Positions 1 to 8,893 of a stretch of DNA of 64,000 bases are shown piece by piece. The DNA lies in contig NZ_JACMYP010000011.1 of assembly GCF_020889705.1 (NCBI RefSeq), positions 1-64,000 of the forward strand, given 5' to 3'. The position numbers and the translations under genes are program-made. A model generated the notes under the pieces. That model was given only the letters and a program-made list of their open reading frames with translations. It had not been told where the DNA came from and searched no databases. This DNA is from Bradyrhizobium altum (GTDB lineage Bacteria; Pseudomonadota; Alphaproteobacteria; Rhizobiales; Xanthobacteraceae). Every line of letters starts with the position of its first letter. Positions within the stretch are counted from its first letter, which is position 1.

Positions 1-394
1 CGAGCGCGCTGCCGCCGACGGCCTCCAGCCAGCGCGGCGCGGGCTTTGCAGGATCGATCGCGGCGAGCCCCCTGCCCGCGACGCAGACCAGGAGGCGGCC
101 GTCGGGATGCAGCGCGAGCCCGCCGGCATCATCCTCGAACTCGGCGACAACCGTGCGCGTCGCGAAATCGGCGCCGCTGAGCTTCAACACCTGGCGGCCG
201 GCGGAGACATAGATCGCGCCGTCGCCGGCGGAGATGACGTCGTCGACGCCGGGCAGCGGCGCGCCGATCGGCACGGCGGTGTCGAGCCGGTCGTTCGGGC
301 TCATCGCGCCGTCGAGCGGCGGGATCGCGTTCTGACCGCCGTCGCGGTCGATGACGCTGCGGATGTCGCGCAACAGATGATCGAAGAATCCCAT
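1..394 (-). CDS. SMP-30/gluconolactonase-like protein, partial (C-terminus beyond left edge)
   Basis: An open frame runs leftward from an ATG at 394 to the window edge (131 codons). It reads MGFFDHLLRDIRSV and then shows beta-propeller-like segments such as DDVISAGDGAIYVSAG and GGLALHPDGRLLVCVAGRG, the pattern of SMP-30/strictosidine-synthase-type sugar lactonases. The A of its ATG is the last base of the TAA ending the upstream permease/SMP-30 gene (TAATG), so translation is probably coupled. Expected role is hydrolysis of a sugar lactone or similar ester linked to the ABC importer of this operon; the substrate is unknown. The rest of the gene is not visible. Confidence 0.7.
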   Translation of the reverse strand, partial: MGFFDHLLRDIRSVIDRDGGQNAIPPLDGAMSPNDRLDTAVPIGAPLPGVDDVISAGDGAIYVSAGRQVLKLSGADFATRTVVAEFEDDAGGLALHPDGRLLVCVAGRGLAAIDPAKPAPRWLEAVGGSAL

Positions 395-2531
395 TACGTC
401 GTCACCCTGCTTTTGGCGCCCCAATAGGCATCGTAGCCGGTCCAGCTGTCGTCGACGCCGTCGAGCTTGATGCGGCCGATCCGGTTGTTCTCGAGCCCGC
501 CGAGATAGAGATAGCCCTGATGCTCGCGCATCGAGGTCAAGGTCGAGTGCGAGATGCCGGTCGGATCCCACCACGACTCCAGCGCCTCGCCCTGCTCGTT
601 GAATTTCAGCACGCAGCCGTGGTTGAGCGCGGGCGCCAGCCACTCGTCGGTCGGCACCTCCTTGACCATGCGCAGGCGGAAGCCGGGCTTGCGCGCGGCA
701 AGGTCGAAGGTCGGCGTGCGGATGCCGACCAGCGCCAGCCAATAGGTGCCGTCGGAGGCGCGGTTGATGTTGTCGGGGTTGCCCGGCAACTCGTCCATCA
801 GCACTTCGGTCTTGCCCTTGTTCGGCCCCTCGATCCAGTGGCGGAACACCTTGCACAGCGAGGTCGACGCGATCAGGATCGACTTGCCGTCATGGGAGAC
901 GCAGATCCCGTTCGGGAAATAGAAGTGGTTGATCACCGTGCGCGTGGTCTTGGTCGCCGGATCGTAGCAGACCACGCGGCCGTTCGGCCGGCCCTCGAGG
1001 ATGTCGAGGGTGTTGGTGGTCATCTCGTAGCGCGTGGTGCAGTCGCTGAAATAGATCTTGCCGTCGGGCGCAATGTCGAGATCGTCGGCCATGCGCAGGC
1101 GGGAATCGTCGTTCAGCTTATACCAGGTGCGGTTGGTCTCGTCGGTGACCTTGAAGATGCGGCCGTCGGGCACGATGCCGTAGACGCCCATGCCGGCGAC
1201 CGCGACGATCAGATTCTCGTCGCGATCGAACTGCATGCCGAGCGGCCGGCGCCGATATGGGCGAACACCTCGCGGGTCTTGAAGTCCGGTCCGGAGAAGC
1301 GGATCACATTGCCGTCGCGGGTCGAGCCGTAAAGCCGGCCCTGGCGGTCGAGGATGACGTCCTCGGGGCCCTCGACCTGGTCGACGCCGATCGCCTGCGC
1401 GTTGATCAGCCGGTCGTTCTGCGCGTAGGGCGAGGCCGCGCCGGGCTGCACCGCCGGCGCCGAGGCGAGCGGTACGAAGGCCGGATTGACGTAGATCTTC
1501 TGGATCGCCTTGCCGCGGTTCTTCGACCATTTGACGTCGATGCCGACGGCGGCGAGCAGGATCATGCCCGTCACTGCCGAGGTGACATAACCCGGAACGC
1601 CCATGCGCACGAGGCCGTTGATCAAGAGGAAGATGATCAGTGCGCCAATCATCGCCCGCCACACCGTGCCCTTGCCGCCGGCCAGCGACACGCCGCCGAG
1701 CACCACGGCGGTCAGCGCCTGGAACTCCCAGCCGACACCCGTGGTGGAATCCGTCGAGGCCTGGCGCGCCGCATAGAAGATGCCGCTCGCCGCGCACAGC
1801 GTGCCCGACAGCACATAGGTCATGAACAGCATCAGGCGGACGCGGATGCCTGCATGGCGCGCCGCCTTGCGGCTGGCGCCGATCGCGGTGAGGTGCCAGC
1901 CATAGCGCGAGCGCGACAGGAAGATGTGGCAGATCAGAAGCACCACGAACAGCGTCGCCGCATTGACGGGAATGCCGAGCACGCTGCCGCCGCCGATGAA
2001 ATCCCAGGCGTCGCTCTCGACCGAGTTGGTCGCGAACACCTGCGCATAGCTGGTGTTGAGCAGATTGACCGAGGCGCGCAGGATGATCAACGTCACCAGC
2101 GTGGTCAGGAACGGCCGCGTCTTCAGGAAGCCGATCAAAAAGCCGTTGATGCTGCCGAGCAGCGCACCGACCAGAAGCGTCGCCGGCACCGCCAGGCCGA
2201 CCGGCCATTCGCGCACCAAGAGGAAATAGAGCGCCGCGAAATTGCACAGCGCGAAGATCGCACCGACCGAAAGGTCGATGCCGCCGGTGACGAGGCAGAA
2301 GCCCATCGCGAGCGCGACGAAGCCGAATTCGGCGAACAGCCGCAGCAGCGACACCGAGTTCTGCACCGAGGCGTAGTCGGGGATGGTGAGCGCGAAATAC
2401 GCCCACAGCCCGATCATCACGGTGAAGGGAACGACCGGCTCGAACCACTGTTTCAGCAACAGCTCCGACAGCAGGAGCCGGGGTGAGAACCGCCGCACCG
2501 ATGCGGCAAAGGAATCAACTGCCATCGACAT
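394..2531 (-). pseudogene. ABC sugar permease fused to an SMP-30 domain, frameshifted
   Basis: The N-terminal ~330 residues are a RbsC-type ABC permease with about ten hydrophobic segments and the family signature GGIDLSVGAIFAL. The same frame then enters an SMP-30/gluconolactonase propeller (VEGPEDVILDRQGRLYGSTRDGNVIRFSG). At about 1241-1254 the frame is lost, and the propeller continues one frame over from RPLGMQFDRDENLIVAV to SRVTT and stops at 394. One missing base restores a single protein of about 710 residues. The chosen start, ATG at 2531, has GAGGGAG upstream; a longer reading to 2624 runs into a dispersed repeat. The gene lies downstream of the binding-protein gene in the same operon. 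Whether the frameshift is real or a sequencing error cannot be told from the sequence. The permease part alone could still work. Confidence 0.75.
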
Positions 2532-2592
2532 CGCCAAAGCACTCCCTCGATCATGATGCGAGAAATCCCATCGTGATCTTGTCTCTCTTTTT

Positions 2593-2641
2593 GAGCATGA
2601 TCTTTTCGGAAAACCGGCTTCCACTTTTCCGGATCATGCTC
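2593..2641. repeat. Dispersed palindromic repeat (Bradyrhizobium type)
   Basis: GAGCATGATC and its near reverse complement GGATCATGCTC bound a 49-bp imperfect palindrome with internal arms TTTTCGGAAAACCGG and CCACTTTTCCGG. I recognise this as a very common short intergenic repeat of Bradyrhizobium-like genomes. It lies between two operon genes, where it could fold in the transcript. Confidence 0.7.
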
Positions 2642-2647
2642 GTGATA

Positions 2648-2680
2648 CAGCCGGCGCGGGAATGCCCCCCGCGCCGGCTG
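2648..2680 (-). terminator. Strong hairpin after the binding-protein gene
   Basis: CAGCCGGCGCGGG and CCCCGCGCCGGCTG form a 13-bp GC-rich stem with a six-base loop, 13 bases after the stop of the binding-protein gene. There is no clear U-run, so it may act as a partial terminator or an RNA-stabilising stem that keeps binding-protein transcript above permease transcript, a common arrangement in ABC operons. Confidence 0.5.
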
Positions 2681-2692
2681 TCTCGCGCCTTG

Positions 2693-3718
2693 TTAGTTTT
2701 TCTTGGGTAGCGCGAAGCAGGTGCCGCCGAGCGAGGCGTTCGACTTATCGATCCAGATCGGCCGCGTGTAATAGGACAGGTTTTTCGAGCCGGGCTTGTC
2801 GCCGGACATCAGCAGGGTTTCAGCCGCGAACATCAGATCGTGGCCCTGCTCGGTCGCCTTGTAGCTGAGGAACTTGCTGAAATTGCCTGACGTGACCTGG
2901 TCGCAATCGAGCTGCGAGCCCTCGCCCGAGGCGAACACCTTCACATCGTCGATCTTGCCGGCATTGCGGATCGCCTGCGCGGCGCCCGACTCCATGATGC
3001 CCCAGAAGCCGATCGAGGCGCAGAGATCGGGATGCTGCTGGATCACGGTGGCGGTGATGTTGAGCGCGGTGTTGGCATCCCAGTTCGCTGCCTGGTTCGA
3101 CACCACCTTGATGTTGGGATCCTTGTTCAGCACCTCCATGATGGCGCCGACCTGATCGACGCTGGCGGCTGCGGTCAATTCGCCCTGCACGATCTGCACC
3201 TTGCCCGACTTGCCGGAGCCGGTGCCACAGGCCTTGACGGCTTCGTTCGCGAGCATCCTGCCGATCTCGCGCCAGTCGACGCCGACAAAGGCGCCGGACT
3301 TGTAGTTCGAGGCCATATTGACCTGGATCACATGCGTGCCCTGGCTTTCGGCGCGCTTCAGGTCCTTCATCAAGAGCGTCACGCTCGGATTCTGCACGAT
3401 CAGGACGTCGGGCTTCTGGTCGACCAGCGCGGTCAGCGCCTGCTGCATGGCGGACGGATTGTTGTTGGGGTCGCGCACGATGTATTTCATGCCGCGCCAC
3501 TCGGCCTCTTCCTGCACCACGCGGCCCCATTCGTCGGACAGCGGCACGCCGAGCGCGATCGGCAGGTAGGCGACGGTCTTGCCCTGCAGCGACTTGTCGT
3601 AGGCGGCGCGCAGCTCGCGCCCGGCCTTGGTACCTTCCTCTTGCGCCGATGCCGCGAACGGCACCGCGGCGAGCGTCACCCCGGCGAGCAGGATCGTCCA
3701 GAACTTGGTCGTCTTCAT
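2693..3718 (-). CDS. Sugar ABC transporter periplasmic substrate-binding protein
   Basis: This is a RbsB-type periplasmic binding protein of 341 residues. A signal peptide is clear (MKTTKFWTILLAGVTLAAVPFAASAQ). The mature part has the type I periplasmic-binding-protein pattern: KTVAYLPIALGVPLSDEW, the hinge-region VDQKPDVLIVQNPS, and DDVKVFASGEGS near the C-terminus. The start is ATG 3718 because GGAGGAG sits just upstream; a GTG four codons earlier overlaps that ribosome site. It sits between two permease genes, so it feeds one importer. No ATPase gene is visible; it probably lies left of the window. The ligand is likely a sugar or polyol, by family only. Confidence 0.85.
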   Translation of the reverse strand: MKTTKFWTILLAGVTLAAVPFAASAQEEGTKAGRELRAAYDKSLQGKTVAYLPIALGVPLSDEWGRVVQEEAEWRGMKYIVRDPNNNPSAMQQALTALVDQKPDVLIVQNPSVTLLMKDLKRAESQGTHVIQVNMASNYKSGAFVGVDWREIGRMLANEAVKACGTGSGKSGKVQIVQGELTAAASVDQVGAIMEVLNKDPNIKVVSNQAANWDANTALNITATVIQQHPDLCASIGFWGIMESGAAQAIRNAGKIDDVKVFASGEGSQLDCDQVTSGNFSKFLSYKATEQGHDLMFAAETLLMSGDKPGSKNLSYYTRPIWIDKSNASLGGTCFALPKKN

Positions 3719-3782
3719 CGTCTCCTCCACACAAAATTCTTTTGATTGATTTGGATTGCTTTGATTGGCGCGAGGGGCTTGC

Positions 3783-4808
3783 TCAATCGCCTTGCCGCGC
3801 GGTCTCCTCGTCGCGAGGATGCAGCCAGTTGTCGAGCACGATAGCGGCCAGCAGCACCACGCCCTTGATGATGTTCTGCACCTCGCTGTTGACGTCCATG
3901 ATGGTGAAGGCGTTGAGCAGCGTGCCGATCAGGACGCAGCCGACCACGACGCTGAACACACTGCCGCGGCCGCCGATCAGGCTGATGCCGCCGATCACCA
4001 CGACCAGCACGACGTCGAAAATCATTGTCCCTTGCGTGATCGCCATCTGCATGCTGCCCGTGGTGCCGACCCAGACCAGGCCTGCAATCCAGGCGAGCAG
4101 CGCAACCAAGACGTGCTCCAGCACGATCAGCGGACGCAGCGGAACGCCGGTCAGCCGTGCGGCCTCCGGATTGTCGCCCTGCGAATAGATGAAGCGGCCG
4201 ATCGAGGTGCGCGACAGGAACAGGTGCATCGCGATCGCGCAGACCGCGAACACCAGGATCGGAACCGGGATGCCGAACAGCCGCCCGGCGCCGAGATACA
4301 TCAGGCCCGGCGCGTCCTTCGGCGCGTAGACAACCCAGGCCGGCGCGATCCAGAAGGCGAGACCATAGATCACGAAGCCGGCGGCGAGCGTCACGAACAG
4401 CGCCGGCGCCTCCACGAAGGCGACCATGACGCCGTTGACGACGCCGATCAGCACCGCAATGGCCAGCGCCAGCAGCACTGCCGTGAAAACGGGCATGCCG
4501 TTCTGCATGTAGATCAGGGCGATCGCCCAGGAACCCGCCATGATCGCGACCTCGGAGAGGTCGATGCCGCGGCTGATCACGATCAGCCCCATGCCGAGGC
4601 CGAGCACGCCAAGGATGGAAATACTGCGCAACAGATTCAGCAGATTGGAAACGCTGGCAAAACCGTTCAGGGTCAGGCCGAACACGACCAGAAGCGCGAT
4701 CGTGATCAGGAGCACGATCTGCTCCTGGCTCGGTTTTGCGAACATTGTGCCCGAGCGAGATGATGCCGCAGGGACAGCAACGCCGCGCGATGGCGATTGC
4801 ACGCTCAT
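3783..4808 (-). CDS. ABC sugar transporter permease (RbsC/BPD type 2)
   Basis: A 341-residue inner-membrane permease with about ten hydrophobic segments (for example IVLLITIALLVVFGLTLNGFA) and the signature GLIVISRGIDLS, where GGIDLS is more usual. It is the first gene of the leftward operon; GGAGG lies just before ATG 4808. The operon also has a second permease fused to SMP-30, so the importer is probably a heterodimer of two permeases. The LysR gene is divergent across a 91-bp gap that holds a palindrome, making LysR the probable regulator. Confidence 0.85.
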   Translation of the reverse strand: MSVQSPSRGVAVPAASSRSGTMFAKPSQEQIVLLITIALLVVFGLTLNGFASVSNLLNLLRSISILGVLGLGMGLIVISRGIDLSEVAIMAGSWAIALIYMQNGMPVFTAVLLALAIAVLIGVVNGVMVAFVEAPALFVTLAAGFVIYGLAFWIAPAWVVYAPKDAPGLMYLGAGRLFGIPVPILVFAVCAIAMHLFLSRTSIGRFIYSQGDNPEAARLTGVPLRPLIVLEHVLVALLAWIAGLVWVGTTGSMQMAITQGTMIFDVVLVVVIGGISLIGGRGSVFSVVVGCVLIGTLLNAFTIMDVNSEVQNIIKGVVLLAAIVLDNWLHPRDEETARQGD

Positions 4809-4859
4809 CGTTTCCTCCAGGTATTATTTTGCTTGAGACTTTAAGAGCGCCAACTCATA

Positions 4860-4881
4860 TTCGTCAAATGCATTCGACGGA
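4860..4881. promoter_or_regulatory. Near-palindrome in the LysR/ABC divergent promoter
   Basis: A 22-bp near-palindrome centred on AAATGCATT with arms TCGTC and CGACGG (two mismatched pairs) lies between the divergent LysR and permease genes. The position and dyad fit a LysR-family recognition site (T-N11-A class), so it is the best candidate operator for the ABC operon. Confidence 0.5.
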
Positions 4882-4899
4882 TACGGATTGATTATTTCC

Positions 4900-5895
4900 A
4901 TGCATGTGCGCGACATCGATCTGAACCTGTTCGTCGTGTTCGACGCGATTTACACCGAGGGCGGTGTTAGTCGCGCGTGCTTCCGCCTCAATTTGACCCA
5001 GCCCGCGGTAAGCCATGCGCTGGGCCGGCTGCGCGCGATGTTCAACGATCCGCTGTTCGTGCGCCGCCATCACGTGATGACGCCGACCCCGCTGGCGCGC
5101 CAGATCATCACGACCGTGCGCCAAGCCCTCAATGGCCTGGAAACGACGCTGACCCATACCAACCGCTTCGATCCGGCCAAGACGCCGAAGCGGTTCGTGA
5201 TCGGCCTGCGCAGCAATCTCGAGGCGCCGATGCTGAGCGCGCTGATCAACCGGATCAGCGCCGTTGCGCCGCTGGTCGAGATCGCCACCGTGCGCAGCGA
5301 GCGCAACAATCTGGAACGGGAGCTTGCCGCAGGCACGCTGGACGTCGCGATCGATACGCTGCTGCCGCTCTCGACCGAGGTGCGGCGCGAGCAGATCCTG
5401 ACCGAGCATATCGCGGTATTCGCCCGGCGCGGCCATCCCGAGCTCGGCACGCGGCTCGACAAGAAGGCGTACCTGCGCCTGGAACACGTCTGCGTGACAT
5501 CGCGGCGCAGCGGCCTGTCGTTCGAGGACTTCCAGTTCCAGCGGCTCGGCCTGACGCGCACCGTGCGCCTGACCTGCCAGAACTTCGCGACCGCCTGCCA
5601 TGTCGTGAGCCGCAGCAACATGCTGCTGACGGCGTCGGAGAGCGCCGCCTCCGTGCTGGAAGACCCCGGGCTGTTGCAGTGCTTCCCCTGCCCGTTCCCG
5701 ATCAGCCCGCACGTCAATTATCTCTATTGGCATGCCACCGCTGAAGGCGACACCACCAATCAGTGGCTGCGCGAGCAGCTGCGCGCCGCCGCGGCGTTGC
5801 TCGCAGGTAGCCGCTTCAGCAAGAAGAACCGGCGCGCGGCGAGAATGCGCCCCAAGGTGGGCATCCCGGCGCCAACCAGTCTTGCCGCGGAATGA
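4900..5895 (+). CDS. LysR-family transcriptional regulator (NodD/PcaQ-like subgroup)
   Basis: A LysR regulator of 331 residues. The N-terminal winged helix-turn-helix is plain: DLNLFVVFDAIYTEGGVSRA then LTQPAVSHALGRLRAMFNDPLFVR. The rest is the type 2 periplasmic-binding-like effector domain. The DLNLF opening and DPLFVRR signature are typical of the NodD/NahR/LinR branch. The chosen start is ATG 4900; a TTG four codons upstream also opens the frame but has no better ribosome site. The gene is divergent from the ABC operon and probably controls it and itself through the palindrome at 4860. Confidence 0.85.
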   Translation: MHVRDIDLNLFVVFDAIYTEGGVSRACFRLNLTQPAVSHALGRLRAMFNDPLFVRRHHVMTPTPLARQIITTVRQALNGLETTLTHTNRFDPAKTPKRFVIGLRSNLEAPMLSALINRISAVAPLVEIATVRSERNNLERELAAGTLDVAIDTLLPLSTEVRREQILTEHIAVFARRGHPELGTRLDKKAYLRLEHVCVTSRRSGLSFEDFQFQRLGLTRTVRLTCQNFATACHVVSRSNMLLTASESAASVLEDPGLLQCFPCPFPISPHVNYLYWHATAEGDTTNQWLREQLRAAAALLAGSRFSKKNRRAARMRPKVGIPAPTSLAAE

Positions 5896-5922
5896 CAGCG
5901 CCGCGAGCGCCGCAACAAGCCA

Positions 5923-8079
5923 TCATTCGGCAGCCTGCGGCCGCGCATCCTCGCGGCGCAGATGGCGCTGCGCCCAGGCGGCCACCTCATCCATCGTCGC
6001 CTGCGTCTCGGGCAGGAACGGGAAGATCGGATAGACATGGACTGAGTCCTCGACCACCCGCAGCGTCACCTCGACCCCGGCCTGCTCCGCACGCTCGGCC
6101 AGCCGCGTGGTATCGCTGAGCAACACCTCACCCCGGCTCGCGGTGAGGAACAGCGGCGGCAGGCCGGTGAGATCGCCGAACAGCGGCGACACCAGCGGAT
6201 CGGTCGGCTCATGCCCTTGGAAGTAGGACGCCCCCATGAACGTGAGCAGGTCGCGATTGGCCGCAGGATCGTCGCCATTGAACTGCCGGATCGTCGGGCC
6301 CGACAATGTCAAATCGGCGAAAGGCGCCGCGGCAAGGATCGCCGACGGCAACGGATCGCCGGCATTGCGGAGCGCCAGCACCATTGCAACGGCAAGGCCG
6401 CCGCCCGCGGATTCGCCGGAGACCATGATCGAGCTTGCCGGAATGCCGCGCGCCAGCAATGCGCGATAGGCGGCCACCGCGTCGTCGAGCGCGGCCGGAT
6501 AGGGATGCTCCGGTGCGAGCCGGTAATCGACGGTGTAGCAGGTTCCCTCCACCGCAGCCGCAAGCCGGCTTGCGTATTCCAACGAGCCCCTGGCGGACCC
6601 GATCAGATAGCCGCCGCCGTGGAAGTGCAGCACGACGTTGCCACCCTGCGCGTCCGGAGCCGCGACGCGCCAGGCCTTGACGTCGCCAAGCTCGTCCTCC
6701 ACCGCGGACACGCCTTCGGGCAGCGGAAAGTTGCTCAGGAGGAAGCGGTCATAGGCCTCGCGCAACCCGTCATGACCACGTGCGACATCTTCGGGCCGGA
6801 ACGCATATTTCCAGAGATCGAACGCGCGCTGCGCTTCGGGTCGCTGCAAGCGCTTGCCTTCGCGCAGGCCGGTGACATTGAGCACTTCGCCGGGCGGCCC
6901 TTCGGTGGCCTTGACCACATCATAGTCCCACGCGAGGCCCCAGCTGGTCTCCGCCAGCGGATCGATCCGCGCCATGCCCTTCCATCGGTGGTTGCGGTGG
7001 CGCAGGCGATCGGCATCGGTCTCGTGCATCAGCTTGACCACCGCACGCGCACCGGCCTGGATCCGCGTCGTCCGCGGCAGCCGCCGCTGCTCGTACTCAT
7101 TCAGCGCGCCCGGCACATCGTTCTGCCGTCGCGACAGCACGCGCGCAAGTGTCCAGCCATCCTCGATGCTCTGGCCGGCACCTGCGGCAAGAAACGGCAC
7201 CATCGGGTGAGCCGCGTCGCCGAGCAGCGTGATGCGGCCGGAGCTCCAGCAATCGATCGGATCGCGATAATACATGCCGGTGATGAATGCGCTCTGGCAT
7301 TGCTCGAGCATTTTTCGCGCACGCGGCTCGGCGTCGTTGAAGGAGCCCAGCAGTTCGGAAATGTCGCCGGTCTCGTCCCAGGATTCCCGTGTCACCTCGT
7401 GCGCAGGCACCGAAGCGAGGATGCTGTAGAGATTTTTCGGCCGCACCCAATAGGTGATCAGCGTCCGGCCCGGGCCGAACCAGTAATTGCCGCGCTCCTC
7501 CAGATCGAGGCCTTCGACCCGCTCGGCCGGAATCAGCGAGCGCCACATCAGAATGTTGGCAAAATGCTTCTCCTCCCGGCCGCGCAGATGCTCGCGCACC
7601 ACCGAGTGGATGCCGTCGCATCCGATCAGCACGTCGCCGCGCACGGTCTCGCCATTTGCGAGCTTCACTTCGACGCCGTCGGCGTCCTGCGAGACCGCCA
7701 CGCAGCGGGCATCAAGCCGTCTGGCCTCCGGCGGCACCGCGTCGGACAGGATCTGAACCAGATCGGCGCGATGGATATTGTACATCGGCGCGCCATAGCG
7801 CCTGGCGGCCTCATCGCCCAGCGGAGCCTGGTAGAGCATCTTGCCGGTGCGCAGGTCGCGGTAGTCATAGGATTGCGGCTTGACGCCAACGCTGCGAATG
7901 GCGGCCTCTAATCCAAGCTCGCGCAACACGATCGCCGCATTGGCGGCAATCTGGATGCCGGCGCCGATTTCGCTCAATGCCCCGGCCTGCTCGAGCACGA
8001 GAACGTCAATGCCTTGATGACGCAGCGCAATCGCTGTAGTCAGTCCACCGATGCCGCCGCCCACGATGAGTACACGCAT
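5923..8079 (-). CDS. Fusion of FAD-dependent aromatic monooxygenase and alpha/beta hydrolase
   Basis: One 718-residue frame carries two enzymes. Residues 1 to about 370 are a class A flavin monooxygenase of the salicylate/3-hydroxybenzoate hydroxylase type: FAD-binding GGGIGG at 7-12, the DG motif GCDGIHS near 155, and the GD motif LLGDAAHPM near 287. Residues about 430-718 are an HSL-type alpha/beta hydrolase: oxyanion HGGGYLIG near 487, nucleophile elbow GESAGGG with Ser near 557, an acidic residue in GEVLLSD near 651-656, and His in DSVHVYP near 681. There is no stop between them. Start ATG 8079 has GGAGAGGAAG upstream; GTG 8118 is poorer. A TetR gene is divergent. The probable role is hydroxylation plus ester or lactone cleavage of an aromatic compound; the substrate is unknown. 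Confidence 0.85.
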   Translation of the reverse strand: MRVLIVGGGIGGLTTAIALRHQGIDVLVLEQAGALSEIGAGIQIAANAAIVLRELGLEAAIRSVGVKPQSYDYRDLRTGKMLYQAPLGDEAARRYGAPMYNIHRADLVQILSDAVPPEARRLDARCVAVSQDADGVEVKLANGETVRGDVLIGCDGIHSVVREHLRGREEKHFANILMWRSLIPAERVEGLDLEERGNYWFGPGRTLITYWVRPKNLYSILASVPAHEVTRESWDETGDISELLGSFNDAEPRARKMLEQCQSAFITGMYYRDPIDCWSSGRITLLGDAAHPMVPFLAAGAGQSIEDGWTLARVLSRRQNDVPGALNEYEQRRLPRTTRIQAGARAVVKLMHETDADRLRHRNHRWKGMARIDPLAETSWGLAWDYDVVKATEGPPGEVLNVTGLREGKRLQRPEAQRAFDLWKYAFRPEDVARGHDGLREAYDRFLLSNFPLPEGVSAVEDELGDVKAWRVAAPDAQGGNVVLHFHGGGYLIGSARGSLEYASRLAAAVEGTCYTVDYRLAPEHPYPAALDDAVAAYRALLARGIPASSIMVSGESAGGGLAVAMVLALRNAGDPLPSAILAAAPFADLTLSGPTIRQFNGDDPAANRDLLTFMGASYFQGHEPTDPLVSPLFGDLTGLPPLFLTASRGEVLLSDTTRLAERAEQAGVEVTLRVVEDSVHVYPIFPFLPETQATMDEVAAWAQRHLRREDARPQAAE

Positions 8080-8102
8080 GACCTGCTTCCTCTCCGAGTC
8101 TG

Positions 8103-8124
8103 AATTAAGCGATTTCACTTAATT
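8103..8124. promoter_or_regulatory. Palindromic operator between the monooxygenase fusion and TetR
   Basis: AATTAAG, eight bases, then CTTAATT: perfect 7-bp arms in the 63-bp gap between the divergent genes, about 23 bp before the fusion's ATG. AT-rich dyads in this position are typical TetR-family operators, and this one could repress both directions. Confidence 0.55.
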
Positions 8125-8142
8125 AGTCCAGGATCAGTTCGC

Positions 8143-8826
8143 ATGTCAAGCAGTCGGAAGGGCACGCGCGCGACCTCGGAAGAGACGCGGAACCAGATCA
8201 AGGCGGCCGCGCAAATGCTGTTTGCCCGCCATGGCGTCGACGCCGTGACCGTGCAGCAGATCGTCGACGCAGCCGGACAGCGCAACAATGCCGCCCTGCA
8301 CTATCATTTCGGCTCCAAGGAGGAGCTGATCCGGCAGATGGTCGTCGACGGCGCCACGGTGCTCGAGGAACGACGGCGTGACATGCTCGGCGAGATCGAG
8401 GCGCGCGGCGGACCGAAGACCATTCGCGAGTTGATCGTGGTGTTGGTCATGCCCGTCATCGAGCTCGGCGACGACGAGCGATGGCGCGGATATATCCGCT
8501 TCACCTCGAATCTGCAGGCCTCCGATCCCAAGGCATTGCGTGAGGCGCTGAACGGCCGCTGGAATGCCAGCTATATCGAATGCTTCAATCAGCTGAAGCA
8601 GATGCTGCAACTCCCGGCGCCGATCGTCGAACAGCGGCTCTCGATCCTCGCGATCTACGCCAACGCGATCCTGTCCGCCCACGAAGCTGTGCTCGAGTTG
8701 CGCAACACCAAAAGCAGCCGGCTATGGGGCCAGCCCTTCACGATCGAGAATATTCTCGACACGCTCGAAGCCACGCTGACGTGCCCGGCTTCAAAGTGCC
8801 TCCTGTCCAAGCTGCCGGAGAGTTGA
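8143..8826 (+). CDS. TetR/AcrR-family regulator of the monooxygenase-hydrolase fusion
   Basis: A 227-residue TetR-family repressor. The N-terminal helix-turn-helix is visible: IKAAAQMLFARHGVDAVTVQQIVDAAG followed by NNAALHYHFGSKEELI. The C-terminal two thirds should be the ligand-binding and dimerisation domain. It is divergent from the monooxygenase/hydrolase gene with a palindrome between them, so it most likely represses that gene until an aromatic effector is present. No strong ribosome site precedes ATG 8143 (AGGA at -14). Confidence 0.85.
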   Translation: MSSSRKGTRATSEETRNQIKAAAQMLFARHGVDAVTVQQIVDAAGQRNNAALHYHFGSKEELIRQMVVDGATVLEERRRDMLGEIEARGGPKTIRELIVVLVMPVIELGDDERWRGYIRFTSNLQASDPKALREALNGRWNASYIECFNQLKQMLQLPAPIVEQRLSILAIYANAILSAHEAVLELRNTKSSRLWGQPFTIENILDTLEATLTCPASKCLLSKLPES

Positions 8827-8893
8827 CCGGATCATTGCGGCCACGCCGAGGGCCGCGGTCTGGTCTGCGACAGCCGCCGGAGCGGCGCCCCGC

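Noticed and set aside
1231..1260. Programmed frameshifting in the permease/SMP-30 fusion
   Set aside because: The junction GGCGCCGGCC has no slippery heptamer; a one-base deletion or sequencing error is simpler.
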